The notes under the pieces: model-generated | Told to the model about the DNA's origin: nothing | Database searches by the model: none | Seen by the model: the letters and a program-made list of their open reading frames with translations, nothing else | Translations under genes and position numbers: made by a program | Source of the DNA: Nitrospira sp. | Lineage (GTDB): Bacteria; Nitrospirota; Nitrospiria; Nitrospirales; Nitrospiraceae | Length of the DNA stretch: 24,927 nt | NCBI GenBank assembly: GCA_020697375.1 | Contig: JAJFBJ010000081.1 | Coordinates: forward strand, 1-24,927 | Direction: 5' to 3' | Part shown: positions 1 to 7,510 of the stretch, one piece after another | Layout: every line of letters begins with the position of its first letter | Numbering within the stretch: position 1 is the stretch's first letter

Positions 1-153
1 GCTCCTCCCAACCCACATTTGGTCTGCGGCTCTTCACGAAAATCGCGCGGAGCTCCCCTCTTGTCAACGAACCACATTCTTTCGAAGACTGACCGGGTCC
101 AAGAACCCGCTGGCCTTCGTCTGCCGAAAGATCGGAGAGCGTCGCGCGCATTG

Positions 154-810
154 ATGGGCATACGTGGCCGGTTTATCGGGCTCCTGATTGTCGTCACGGT
201 CGCCCTGGCCGCTTCCTTCTTCGGACATGCGTTTCTGTTCGAGCAATGGCGCATGCAACAAGAGCGACAGCTCCATCGTTCGAAAATTCTTGAAGAAGTG
301 TTGCGCTTGCAACGCCTCATGATGGATGTGGAGACGAATTTTCGGGGCTATCTCCTGGCCGAACAACAGTCCTTTCTCGAACCCATTCAGTTGGCGGAAG
401 TCCGCCTGGAAATCGGCATTGCGCGGTTGACGGATCTGACTGCGAGCACGCCCGGTCTGCAGGCCGGAGTGCAGGTACTTTCAGCCCGTCTGAAAGAATT
501 CATCGACAGCAAAAAACAGTTGGCCGCTTTCATCGGAACGGACCAGCAGGAACAGGTCCGGTTATATGTGCGGGGTGGAAACGGCCGTGCGCTGTTCCTG
601 ACCGTTGAAAAGGCCATCGGAGATTTCGAAGTGCGGATTGAACGCGAAGTGCCGCTTGCATCCATGACCTACGAATCCTGGATGCAACGCGCTCGATGGC
701 AGCTGTTGCTCCTGGAAGGCCTTGGGGTCGTCCTCTGCGTCTATCTCACCAGAACCATAGGACTGCCGAAGAAAAATTCTTTCGAATCGGGCGCTCGCCT
801 CCTGCTTTGA
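154..810 (+). CDS. CHASE3-domain membrane sensor, truncated after second TM helix
   Basis: The 218-residue product has a hydrophobic helix at about residues 8-28, an extracytoplasmic helical region at 29-180 that reads like a CHASE3 sensor domain (amphipathic stretches around LQRLMMDVETNFRGYLL), and a second hydrophobic helix at about 181-200. In CHASE3 receptors this is followed by HAMP and histidine kinase, cyclase or chemotaxis modules. Here the reading frame ends 18 residues after the second helix (TRTIGLPKKNSFESGARLLL) and no kinase motif follows in any frame. I chose the ATG at 154 because it starts directly before the first helix; the frame is open upstream to a TTG at 19, but that extension is Arg/Ser-rich and unconvincing. 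No strong ribosome site is visible. It is either a sensor fragment left by loss of the output domain, or a stand-alone sensor acting through a partner. The domain call is by pattern only. Confidence 0.6.
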   Translation: MGIRGRFIGLLIVVTVALAASFFGHAFLFEQWRMQQERQLHRSKILEEVLRLQRLMMDVETNFRGYLLAEQQSFLEPIQLAEVRLEIGIARLTDLTASTPGLQAGVQVLSARLKEFIDSKKQLAAFIGTDQQEQVRLYVRGGNGRALFLTVEKAIGDFEVRIEREVPLASMTYESWMQRARWQLLLLEGLGVVLCVYLTRTIGLPKKNSFESGARLLL

Positions 811-887
811 TTCACCGCCCGGCCCTTCTTCCCTTCCTTTGATTCAGCGCCGATTGGGTTTCTGACGCCCACCGGTTGGCGATAATT

Positions 888-907
888 CGCACAGTGCGCC
901 ATGTGCG
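888..907 (+). promoter_or_regulatory. Putative activator-binding site (motif copy A)
   Basis: The 20-mer reads CGCAC-A-GTGCG-CCAT-GTGCG. It lies inside a perfect 9-bp inverted repeat, AATTCGCAC at 884-892 and GTGCGAATT at 903-911. Its centre is about 97 bp upstream of the predicted sigma-54 start site near 995, a normal distance for a bacterial enhancer-binding protein. Copies B (2708-2727) and C (9435-9454) share 15 of the 16 fixed or two-fold positions. The site is seen directly; the regulator is unknown. Confidence 0.65.
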
Positions 908-968
908 AATTCGCTCGATTTGAATCAGTAGAAAATTAAAAAAGCTTTGATTTCCAAGCAAATCGCCG

Positions 969-984
969 TGGCATGTGCCTTGCT
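969..984 (+). promoter_or_regulatory. Sigma-54 (-24/-12) promoter of the 38-aa membrane protein
   Basis: TGGCATG then TGCC then TTGCT matches the RpoN consensus TGGCACG-N4-TTGCW with exact GG-N10-GC spacing (GG 970-971, GC 982-983). Transcription should start near 995, leaving a leader of about 33 nt to the ATG at 1028. An AT-rich tract lies just upstream (about 928-960), between the enhancer-like palindrome and the promoter, where DNA bending is usual. Confidence 0.75.
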
Positions 985-1027
985 TTGTTAAGTGATCGTC
1001 ACGCAAACGAAAGAAAGGGGCCACCAC

Positions 1028-1144
1028 ATGATACGGATGATCAAGGTACGGATGATTAAGCGGATCGGTGATCGAGAATTGGCATGGGCCATGCTGGCAG
1101 TGGCTGCCGTCGCGATCTGGAGCACCTGGGGGCTCATCAGCTAA
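1028..1144 (+). CDS. 38-residue single-helix membrane protein
   Basis: This small gene encodes 38 residues: a basic N-terminus (MIRMIKVRMIKRIGDRE, with an internal repeat of the unit RMIK/VRMIK) followed by one hydrophobic helix (LAWAMLAVAAVAIWSTWGLIS) that runs to the C-terminus. The positive-inside rule suggests the N-terminus is cytoplasmic. A good ribosome site, AAAGGGG at 1014-1020, sits 7 nt before the ATG, and a near-perfect sigma-54 promoter lies 44-59 bp upstream, so the gene is far better supported than its length suggests. It resembles small stress-induced membrane peptides in form only; I recognise no family. A weak terminator-like hairpin follows at 1287-1307. An antisense frame covers the same bases but lacks any expression signal. 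Confidence 0.6.
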   Translation: MIRMIKVRMIKRIGDRELAWAMLAVAAVAIWSTWGLIS

Positions 1145-1645
1145 ACCACCTGTAGGCTGCCGTCGCTCAATATCTGCTTTCATCGCAAGACGAGTCCCAA
1201 TGAGGCTCTGCGCTATCGTTCTCCTGTTAGTCTGCCCTCCGCATTTACCATCACCATTCTCTTGAAGGCATGCTCAGATCCGCTGGAGAAGCTAGCGCAG
1301 AGCTTCTTTTGTGGACGAACAGGGATTCCCCTCCCGGTGACGAACGGGTTATGCCGGCCGTGGCATTGTGAAGCGATCCTGAGCCGTTTTCATCGGCTTA
1401 TCTCGCGCCGGAACAATGGAACCACCGATCGTTATTGCACAGCATTTCGGCCACAAGCGCGAGAGCTGTCGTGTCGTGATGAGCACATTGTTCAAGGTAA
1501 GATCGAACGTGGAGTCCATAGATTCCGGCTCCTGCTTGTCAGGTCTATGATGATGAGGTTGGGGATACGTGACGGCTGTGGACCTGTTTTTTCGACAGAA
1601 GGCGAACGCGTTCAGAGAAGCGCTTGCACCGAAAATGTTCCAGTC
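1145..1645. other. Non-coding gap between the small membrane gene and the modA-like gene
   Basis: I see no convincing gene here. The long plus-strand frame from 1262 starts at TTG without a ribosome site, runs antisense through the modA-like gene and has a composition unlike a protein. The stretch holds the weak hairpin at 1287-1307, a 5-bp hairpin (AGCCG/CGGCT) near 1383-1399 and a 10-bp palindrome GAACGCGTTC near 1605. It may be the 3' untranslated region of the two convergent transcripts. Confidence 0.5.
1287..1310 (+). terminator. Possible weak rho-independent terminator
   Basis: AGAAGCT at 1287-1293 pairs with AGCTTCT at 1301-1307 around a 7-nt loop and runs into TTTT (1307-1310). The stem is only 7 bp and the T tract is short, so this is a tentative end for the small sigma-54 transcript. 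Confidence 0.3.
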
Positions 1646-2446
1646 TCAGCCCCGTGCCTCATTCGATGGCATGGAATCAAATCCATATTTGAGCAGGAGT
1701 TTTTGGATGCGAGGACTCATGATGAAATTGAAAAAGTCTTCCGCCGCACTAAGAGATGCTTCTTTACAGGTCCATACCACCGCCTCCCCGAATTGAACCG
1801 TTGTATACCTTCCCGCCGGCGCTTCGTCAATGATGCGTACTTGACCGCTGTTGATCGCGTCCACGCGGTAGACGATGCCCACCTCAGCCCCCCCTGTGCG
1901 AATTAAATTCACAACGTCCTCGCTATGTTGCGCGTGGAGAAGGTGAGAACGGTTCTTATAGGCGGGATTGAGCTTGGTGAGCGCCCTGGCAGTGATTTCC
2001 CCCAAGGCTGAAGTCTGAGGATCGACGAGGGCGATGCGGATTGTTCGATCAGGAAACACTTCGCGAAAGGAGATCGAGGCTGCCGGGGAGGCCGTGGCCA
2101 TGACGAGCACGAGAGAGGTCTGGGCAAAGATGCGAGGCCCTCCGTTGAGAGTCAGACCCTTCTTTTGCAGTCTCTCGACTTCCTCAAACGACTCGGGAAG
2201 AAATACATCGATAGGAGCTCCCTGTTCAATCTGCCTGCGAAGCGTTCGCGACGGACCGTACAGCACCTGTACCGTCACACCATATTCTTTCTCGAACATC
2301 GGCACGATATCTTGGAAGGCCCCCTTCAGACTATGGGCTGCCGCAACTGCCAGGGTTTCAGCCTGAACAGCATTCTCGGTCACCACGACGCTTGCGAGTC
2401 CAATTACGAGAGCCATCGCGATGCTAAATTTCCGAAATCCCACCAT
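1646..2446 (-). CDS. ModA-like periplasmic substrate-binding protein (orphan)
   Basis: The 266-residue product has a signal peptide (hydrophobic core at about 9-22, cleavage likely after VQA at 27-29) and a class II solute-binding fold of the molybdate-binding ModA type: AAAHSLKGAFQDIVPMFEKEYGV near the mature N-terminus, YGPSRTLRRQIEQGAPIDVFLPES in the first lobe, TSLVLV at the hinge and GGAEVGIVYRVDA in the second lobe. Length is normal for ModA. A GGAAGAGGAG ribosome site precedes the ATG. ModA normally works with ModB and ModC, but none is present nearby. The gene diverges from the RND efflux operon and has its own sigma-54-like promoter, with the two promoters sharing one activator-type site. 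The ligand could be molybdate, tungstate or another oxyanion; an efflux- or signalling-related role is inference from position. Confidence 0.8.
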   Translation of the reverse strand: MVGFRKFSIAMALVIGLASVVVTENAVQAETLAVAAAHSLKGAFQDIVPMFEKEYGVTVQVLYGPSRTLRRQIEQGAPIDVFLPESFEEVERLQKKGLTLNGGPRIFAQTSLVLVMATASPAASISFREVFPDRTIRIALVDPQTSALGEITARALTKLNPAYKNRSHLLHAQHSEDVVNLIRTGGAEVGIVYRVDAINSGQVRIIDEAPAGRYTTVQFGEAVVWTCKEASLSAAEDFFNFIMSPRIQKLLLKYGFDSMPSNEARG

Positions 2447-2573
2447 GTGCTCCTCTTCCTGACGTTATCGTCAAAGCTCCTTGCCGGTACAGCCGATCGG
2501 TGAGCCTGATCGATCTCAGATCCTGAATGCTGAGCGCCATGCGTCTTCCTGCAGGCACTGTTGCTCCTTGATG

Positions 2574-2589
2574 CGCAAGATCGATACCA
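2574..2589 (-). promoter_or_regulatory. Sigma-54 promoter of the modA-like gene
   Basis: Read on the minus strand the site is TGGTATC-GATC-TTGCG, with GG-N10-GC spacing kept exactly. The predicted start is near 2563. The centre of motif copy B lies about 155 bp upstream of that start. The -24 box matches TGG and the -12 box matches TTGC; the A/T after TTGC is G here. Confidence 0.65.
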
Positions 2590-2707
2590 CCTGTAGTATT
2601 GATCGGACGACCTTTTCGGCAATCAACCTAACCGCCACATTTCCAATGAATTCTTAGGCCTCTTCGGTCACTGTATGGGCCAGGCCTGTGGCAAACATGT
2701 GAAATTA

Positions 2708-2727
2708 CGCACGGTGCGCTCAGTGCT
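2708..2727 (+). promoter_or_regulatory. Putative activator-binding site (motif copy B), shared by divergent promoters
   Basis: The 20-mer reads CGCAC-G-GTGCG-CTCA-GTGCT, preceded by AATTA as copies A and C are preceded by AATT and AATTC. It lies about 155 bp from the modA-side start and about 163 bp from the RND-side start, so a single bound activator could serve both promoters. The outer half-site is less palindromic than in copies A and C (GTGCT in place of GTGCG). Confidence 0.6.
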
Positions 2728-2854
2728 GAACCGCGCAATTCAGGGTTGCGGGGGTTTGCCGGTAGAACTATCAGAGAGGCTCGCCATGTTCCAAGGCAGT
2801 AAATGGCGCAGCGCTTTTTGCGGCAGACTCATTTCGCAGAGTGAATTCGACGAC

Positions 2855-2870
2855 TGGTAAGCTCCTTGCT
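2855..2870 (+). promoter_or_regulatory. Sigma-54 promoter of the RND efflux operon
   Basis: TGGTAAG-CTCC-TTGCT fits the RpoN consensus with GG at 2856-2857 and GC at 2868-2869, exactly 10 bp apart. The predicted start is near 2881. It is the best -24/-12 match upstream of the permease gene at 3044 and has motif copy B in the expected enhancer position. Confidence 0.7.
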
Positions 2871-3043
2871 ACATCTCAGGCTGGTGTGTAGTAAGGGTCG
2901 AGTCATGCCGGTCCCCACGAATGTTCTATGAAAACATGGCAATGAACCTGTTCCTCTCAACCTCTGTATCGGAACCATAGGGGTCGTATAGAAAACTCTG
3001 CCCACATGGCGAAAAATAGAACCGCGTTCGGCGGACTTGGCAC

Positions 3044-4546
3044 ATGAACGAGATTGTTCTCATTGCCCTGCGCAGGCCCTACACCTTCGTCGTCATGTCT
3101 ATCCTTATCGTGCTGCTGGGCGCCAAGACGGTGCTCCACATGCCGACCGACATCTTCCCGAATATCACGATTCCCGTCACCTCCGTAGTCTGGATCTACA
3201 ACGGCCTGCTGCCGCAGCAGGTGGAAGGGCGCATCACATATCTGTTCGAACGCTTTCTGACCTCGACGGTGGAAGGCATCAAGTACATCCACAGCCACTC
3301 CTACTTCGGCAGCAGCATCACCAACATTTATCTCCAGGACGGAGTCGATGTGGCCAGGGCCGAAGCCGATATCGTGGGCATTGCGCAGAACGTCGTCAAG
3401 GCGTTGCCACCAGATATTTCGCCGCCCATGGTCATGCGTCTGGCGCCATCCTCCATACCGGTGGCCATGCTCCAAATCAGCTCCGACAGGATGACGCCCG
3501 CGGAGCTTTATAACCTCGTCTACATGCGGATCCGCCCTCTGCTCGTGACGGTACCGGGGATAGTCCTGCCGCACCCATACGGCGGGCAGGACATGCAGGT
3601 CATGGTCAATCTCGATCAGCAGAAACTGCTCGCCCGTCAACTCACTCCGGCGGACATTCACGATGCCCTCATGAAGCAATATCTCGTGCTGCCGGCCGGG
3701 GACATTAAGATCAAGCAGACGGACTGGATCGTCCTGACGAACGCGTCACCGTTGAAGATTGAGCATTTCAACGATATCCCGATCAAGCGGGAAGGTAACG
3801 CATTCATCTATCTGCGCGACGTCGCCACGGTGCAGCTCATGGGCCGGGTGCAACAGAACGCGGTGCTGGTGAAGGGCAAACAGACCGTCATCCTCGTCGC
3901 GATGAAGAGCACGGAGGCCTCGACTCTCGACGTCGTCGATGGGATCAAGAAGCTGATCCCGCGCGCCGAGCAAATCTCTCCCGAGGGCGTGGAGATCAAG
4001 CTCCTCGACGACGCCTCGACCTTCGTGAAGGATTCGATCTCGGACGTTCTGCATGAAATGCTGATGGCCGGTGCGCTGGTCGGCCTCATCGTGCTGTTGT
4101 TGCTCGGCTCATGGCGGGCCACCGTCATCGTCTGGACCTCGATCCCGCTGTCCATTCTGACCGCCATCATCGGCCTGCATCTGCTCGACGAGACGATCAA
4201 CGTCATGACGTTGGGCGGGTTAGCGCTGGCCGTCGGCATTCTGGTAGACGATGCGACCGTGATGATTGAAAACATCGATCGCCATATCGAAATGGGCAAG
4301 CCGCTCGAACAGGCCATCATCGACGCCGCCAATCAGATCGTCGTCCCGACGCTCGTCGCCACCCTCTGCATCGCGATCGTCTGGCTTCCGCTTTTCGAGC
4401 TCGGCGGCGTCGCCGGCTACCTGTTCAAGCCCATGGCGGAGGCGGTCATCATCGCGATGCTCGCCTCCTTCATCCTGTCGCGCACATTGGTGCCGACCAT
4501 GGCGAAATATATGATGAAGAGTCCCCATGTCGCAGCCGCACGATGA
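3044..4546 (+). CDS. RND efflux permease, N-terminal half
   Basis: This is the first half of an AcrB/MdtB-like inner-membrane proton antiporter. Its 500 residues start with the usual RND opening (NEIVLIALRRPYTFVV, first membrane helix), continue through the first large periplasmic loop with the FPNI motif (DIFPNITIPV), and end with helices 2-6. The helix carrying the proton-relay aspartates is clear (GGLALAVGILVDDATVMIEN). The protein stops right after helix 6 at KSPHVAAAR, where intact homologues go on into the second half. The next ORF starts 20 bp inside this one in the +1 frame, and the two halves together give about 1,060 residues, a normal RND length. No clear ribosome site precedes the ATG, but the conserved N-terminus fixes the start. 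It is either a genuinely split permease or one gene with a one-base shift at the CCCC run near 4523-4526. Confidence 0.85.
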   Translation: MNEIVLIALRRPYTFVVMSILIVLLGAKTVLHMPTDIFPNITIPVTSVVWIYNGLLPQQVEGRITYLFERFLTSTVEGIKYIHSHSYFGSSITNIYLQDGVDVARAEADIVGIAQNVVKALPPDISPPMVMRLAPSSIPVAMLQISSDRMTPAELYNLVYMRIRPLLVTVPGIVLPHPYGGQDMQVMVNLDQQKLLARQLTPADIHDALMKQYLVLPAGDIKIKQTDWIVLTNASPLKIEHFNDIPIKREGNAFIYLRDVATVQLMGRVQQNAVLVKGKQTVILVAMKSTEASTLDVVDGIKKLIPRAEQISPEGVEIKLLDDASTFVKDSISDVLHEMLMAGALVGLIVLLLLGSWRATVIVWTSIPLSILTAIIGLHLLDETINVMTLGGLALAVGILVDDATVMIENIDRHIEMGKPLEQAIIDAANQIVVPTLVATLCIAIVWLPLFELGGVAGYLFKPMAEAVIIAMLASFILSRTLVPTMAKYMMKSPHVAAAR

Positions 4547-6221
4547 TCATGGTAAGGCGGGCGTGAAACCATCGCGGAACGTCTTCGTCCGGTTTCAGCA
4601 GGCGTTCGAACGCGGCTTCAATCGGTTCCGCGAGCGCTACGGTGCGATGCTCGAACGGGTCATCGCCCGTCGGAGCGCCTTCGTCACGATTTCTCTGGCC
4701 ATTGCGGTGGGATCGCTGTCGCTCTTCTATTTCCTCGGGCGCGATTACTTCCCCGAGATCAGGTCGGGGATCATTACGATGCATATGCGTGCGCCGCTCG
4801 GGACGCGCATCGAGGTATCAGCACGCATTGCGACTCTTGTCTCCGACAGCATTGAGGAGTTGCTGCCCGGTCAGGTCGAAAACGTCGTCAGTAATTGCGG
4901 CTTGCCGGTCGGACCGCACAATCTCGCCTTCATTCCGACGCCGACCATCGGCTCACAGGATTGTGATCTGACGATCCTTTTGAAGAATGAAAAGTCGCCG
5001 GTGTGGGACTACCGGCGCACTCTCCGCAAGGGCCTGAAGGAGCGTTATCCGGGAACTGAATTCACGTTTCAGCCTTCCGATCTGACCGCAAAAATTCTCA
5101 ACTTCGGCGCGCCTGCGCCGATCGATGTGCAAATCAACGGCCCGGACATGTATCCCAACTACGAGTTCGCCCGAAAACTGGTAAGCAAATTTCGCGAAAT
5201 CCCGGGCGCCACCGACGTGGTGATCCAGCAGACGATGCGCACGCCGACCCTCATGGTCGAAGGCGACCGCACGTTCGGGCTCGGTGTCAACAGGACTCTG
5301 AAGGAAATGGCCGACAACCTACTCATGACGACCGCCGGGAGCCAACAGGTCGACCAGATCTACTGGCTCGATCCCAGCACAGGCATGTCGTACCTGATCA
5401 ATGTCTATACGCCGCAGTCGCAGATCAACAGCGTCAATAGTCTCAAGACCATCCCGGTCGAGTCCTCCGGCAATTCTCCGAACGGTCAGGAGATGCAGCT
5501 TCTCGGCAATTTGGCCGGCATCTCAGCGGAGGGAACGCCGGGCGTAGTCACGCACGGAAACATTATGCCGCTGTTCAACATCTACGTCTCAGCGGAAGGG
5601 CGTGACCTCGGCGCGGTGCTGGCGGATGTCGAAAAGGTCGCCAAGAGCATGGAGCAGGACTTGCCCGGCAGCGCGGCGCTCGAAATCCATGGCCAGGCCT
5701 CACTGATGCACGAGGCCTATTTCGAGCTGATCTTTGGACTGCTCGTCGCAATCGCGCTGGTCTATCTGCTGATCGTCGTCAACTTCCAATCCTGGCTGGA
5801 TCCCTTCATCATCATTACGGCCTTGCCAGGCGCGCTGGCGGGTATCGCCTGGGCGCTGTTCCTGACCCATACGCGGCTTTCGGAGCCCGCGCTGACGGGC
5901 GCCATCATGACCATGGGCACGGCGACCGCCAATTCGATCCTCGTCGTCTCCTATGCCCGTGAACGGCTCGAAGAGCACGGCGATGCCCTGCGGGCCGCGA
6001 TCGAAGCCGGAACGACCCGCTTCCGTCCGGTGCTCATGACTGCCTCGGCCATGATCATCGGGATGGTTCCCATGGCGACAGGGTATTCCGCCAATGCGCC
6101 GCTGGGTCGCGCCGTCATCGGCGGCTTGCTCGTTGCCACCGTCTTCACCCTGCTGTTCGTGCCCTGCGTCTACGCGATGGTCTACAACAGGCGAGCGGGT
6201 CGCCAAAAGGACCGTGCATAA
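4527..6221 (+). CDS. RND efflux permease, C-terminal half
   Basis: The 564-residue product holds helices 7-12 and the second periplasmic loop of an RND permease. It opens with a His/Asp-rich linker (SQPHDDHGKAG), then FERGFNRFRERYGAML and the helix-7 region, then DYFPEIRSG, the second-half counterpart of the FPNI motif. The C-terminal membrane block has the usual RND signatures (GALAGIAWAL, MGTATANSILVVSYARERLEEHG, RFRPVLMTASAMIIGMVPMA). The ATG at 4527 lies within the end of the preceding ORF, and no ribosome site is evident, which favours a frameshifted single gene over two separately initiated proteins. It is followed after one base by the adaptor gene, so the operon order is permease, adaptor, outer-membrane factor. 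Confidence 0.85.
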   Translation: MSQPHDDHGKAGVKPSRNVFVRFQQAFERGFNRFRERYGAMLERVIARRSAFVTISLAIAVGSLSLFYFLGRDYFPEIRSGIITMHMRAPLGTRIEVSARIATLVSDSIEELLPGQVENVVSNCGLPVGPHNLAFIPTPTIGSQDCDLTILLKNEKSPVWDYRRTLRKGLKERYPGTEFTFQPSDLTAKILNFGAPAPIDVQINGPDMYPNYEFARKLVSKFREIPGATDVVIQQTMRTPTLMVEGDRTFGLGVNRTLKEMADNLLMTTAGSQQVDQIYWLDPSTGMSYLINVYTPQSQINSVNSLKTIPVESSGNSPNGQEMQLLGNLAGISAEGTPGVVTHGNIMPLFNIYVSAEGRDLGAVLADVEKVAKSMEQDLPGSAALEIHGQASLMHEAYFELIFGLLVAIALVYLLIVVNFQSWLDPFIIITALPGALAGIAWALFLTHTRLSEPALTGAIMTMGTATANSILVVSYARERLEEHGDALRAAIEAGTTRFRPVLMTASAMIIGMVPMATGYSANAPLGRAVIGGLLVATVFTLLFVPCVYAMVYNRRAGRQKDRA

Positions 6222-6222
6222 A

Positions 6223-7494
6223 ATGGGTAAGATCCTGCGTGGAAGACTAATGGTCATCTCAGCGATCCTCCTCTGTGTGCTGTACATCGGCTATCGGATT
6301 TATGAGAGCAAAAGCGACGCCGCTCTGCTGCGCGAACAGACGCTGGAAGAGGCCGTTCCTACCGTGGCGGTCATCTATCCGAAGCCGGTGCCGCCGACCG
6401 AGACCATTACGCTCCCCGGCAATGTTCAGGCTTGGTTTCAGGCGCCGATCTACGCGCAGGTCTCGGGCTATGTGAAGATGTGGTACAAGGACTACGGCGA
6501 GCTGGTGAAGAAGGGCGATGTCCTCGCCGAAATCAACGCGCCGGCCCTCGACGCCCAATATGCGCAGGCCAAAGCGGATCTGGAGTCGGTGCGCGCCATA
6601 TATGCTCTCGCCGATCTTACAGCGAAGCGCTGGGTGGCGCTGCGCAAAAACCATGCGGTGTCCGAGCAGTCGATCTCGGTGCAGGAAGCCCACGCCAAAG
6701 CCGAATTGGCGAAGGTCAGGGCATCGGAACAGAATGTCAAAAATTTCGAGGCGCTGATTCGGTTCAAAACGATCGTCGCGCCCTATGATGGCGTGGTGAC
6801 CGTTCGCAACATCAACGTCGGTGAATACGTCAATAAGGAAGGCGGGTTCAGTAGTCCCAATGCGGTCAGCAATCTCTTTACCGTGGCCGACGTCAGCATG
6901 TTGCGCCTCTTTGTCTCGGTGCCGGAGTCGTTCGGGCCCTTCCTCAAGCCGGGCATGACGGCCGAGGTGACGGTGCCGCAATTGCCCGGTCGACAGTACA
7001 CCGCCCAATTCCTGACTGTCGCCCGCGGGTTCGATGTGAGCACGCGCACCGCGATCACCGTCTTCACGATCGAGAACGAGGACAGAGCCCTCTGGCCCGG
7101 CTCCTATGCCCAGGTCATGCTCACGGCGCCGGTCGACAGGCAAGTGCACACGATTCCCTCCACCGCGTTGGTGTTCCAGGAGCACGGCACCGAAGTGGCC
7201 GTGGTGACGCGGGACGGCCGGGTGCACTTACAACCAATCACCGTGAGCCGACTCCTCGACAACGCCGTCGAAGTGGCAGAGGGGATTTCCACGAGCGACC
7301 GCATCGTGAACAACCCCAGCGCCGCGTTACTTGAAGGCGACAAGGTGCGCGTCGTGACTCCGGCGCCCGGTTATGACCTCATCGATACAGAAGGGACTAC
7401 CTCAAGGGAATCTTCCGGATCGAAAGCTCCCGGGTCAAAAGAAGATCCCGGCTCGAAAGAAGCTTTGACCTCAAACGAGCAGTCTCCCAAATGA
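6223..7494 (+). CDS. RND periplasmic adaptor (membrane fusion protein)
   Basis: The 423-residue HlyD/AcrA-type adaptor links the permease to the outer-membrane channel. It has an N-terminal membrane anchor (about 8-24), then a lipoyl-like half (PTVAVIYPKPVPPTETITLPGNVQAWFQAPIYAQVSGYVKMWYKDYGELVKKGDVLAEI), an alpha-hairpin (about 108-170), the second lipoyl half (FKTIVAPYDGVVTVRNINVGEYV), and beta-barrel and membrane-proximal domains with the VPESFGPFLKPGMTAEV and PSTALVFQEHGTEVAVV patterns. The start is the ATG one base after the permease stop, since the open frame further upstream is antisense-like read-through of the permease gene. The last 25 or so residues are an unusual low-complexity tail with three GSK units (SSGSKAPGSKEDPGSKEAL), which is not part of the adaptor fold. 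Confidence 0.9.
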   Translation: MGKILRGRLMVISAILLCVLYIGYRIYESKSDAALLREQTLEEAVPTVAVIYPKPVPPTETITLPGNVQAWFQAPIYAQVSGYVKMWYKDYGELVKKGDVLAEINAPALDAQYAQAKADLESVRAIYALADLTAKRWVALRKNHAVSEQSISVQEAHAKAELAKVRASEQNVKNFEALIRFKTIVAPYDGVVTVRNINVGEYVNKEGGFSSPNAVSNLFTVADVSMLRLFVSVPESFGPFLKPGMTAEVTVPQLPGRQYTAQFLTVARGFDVSTRTAITVFTIENEDRALWPGSYAQVMLTAPVDRQVHTIPSTALVFQEHGTEVAVVTRDGRVHLQPITVSRLLDNAVEVAEGISTSDRIVNNPSAALLEGDKVRVVTPAPGYDLIDTEGTTSRESSGSKAPGSKEDPGSKEALTSNEQSPK

Positions 7495-7510
7495 GGGGCT
7501 ATTACAGGTA

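Larger units (their letters stand above)
2447..3043. other. Divergent regulatory region between modA-like gene and RND operon
   Basis: This stretch of about 600 bp carries one activator-type site near its middle (2708-2727) and two outward-facing -24/-12 promoters (2574-2589 minus, 2855-2870 plus). The leaders are long, about 117 nt before the modA-like gene and about 160 nt before the permease gene. A 61-codon frame at 2675-2860 overlaps these elements and has no ribosome site, so I do not call it. Confidence 0.6.

Noticed and set aside
812..1183. Minus-strand frame of 123 codons opposite the small membrane gene
   Set aside because: It runs through the activator site and promoter, has no ribosome site and its composition is unlike a protein.
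1605..1614. Perfect palindrome GAACGCGTTC
   Set aside because: Only 10 bp, in a non-coding gap, with no second copy or promoter nearby.
1262..1906. Plus-strand frame of 214 codons
   Set aside because: TTG start without ribosome site; the last third is antisense to the well-supported modA-like gene.
2675..2860. 61-codon frame in the divergent control region
   Set aside because: It overlaps motif copy B and the RND promoter and lacks a ribosome site.
2957..3679. Long antisense frames opposite the RND genes
   Set aside because: His/Asp/Arg-rich translations typical of the antisense of GC-rich genes; the plus strand holds recognised RND domains.
6259..7227. 322-codon antisense frame opposite the adaptor gene
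   Set aside because: The adaptor is clear on the plus strand and the antisense product has no recognisable domain.
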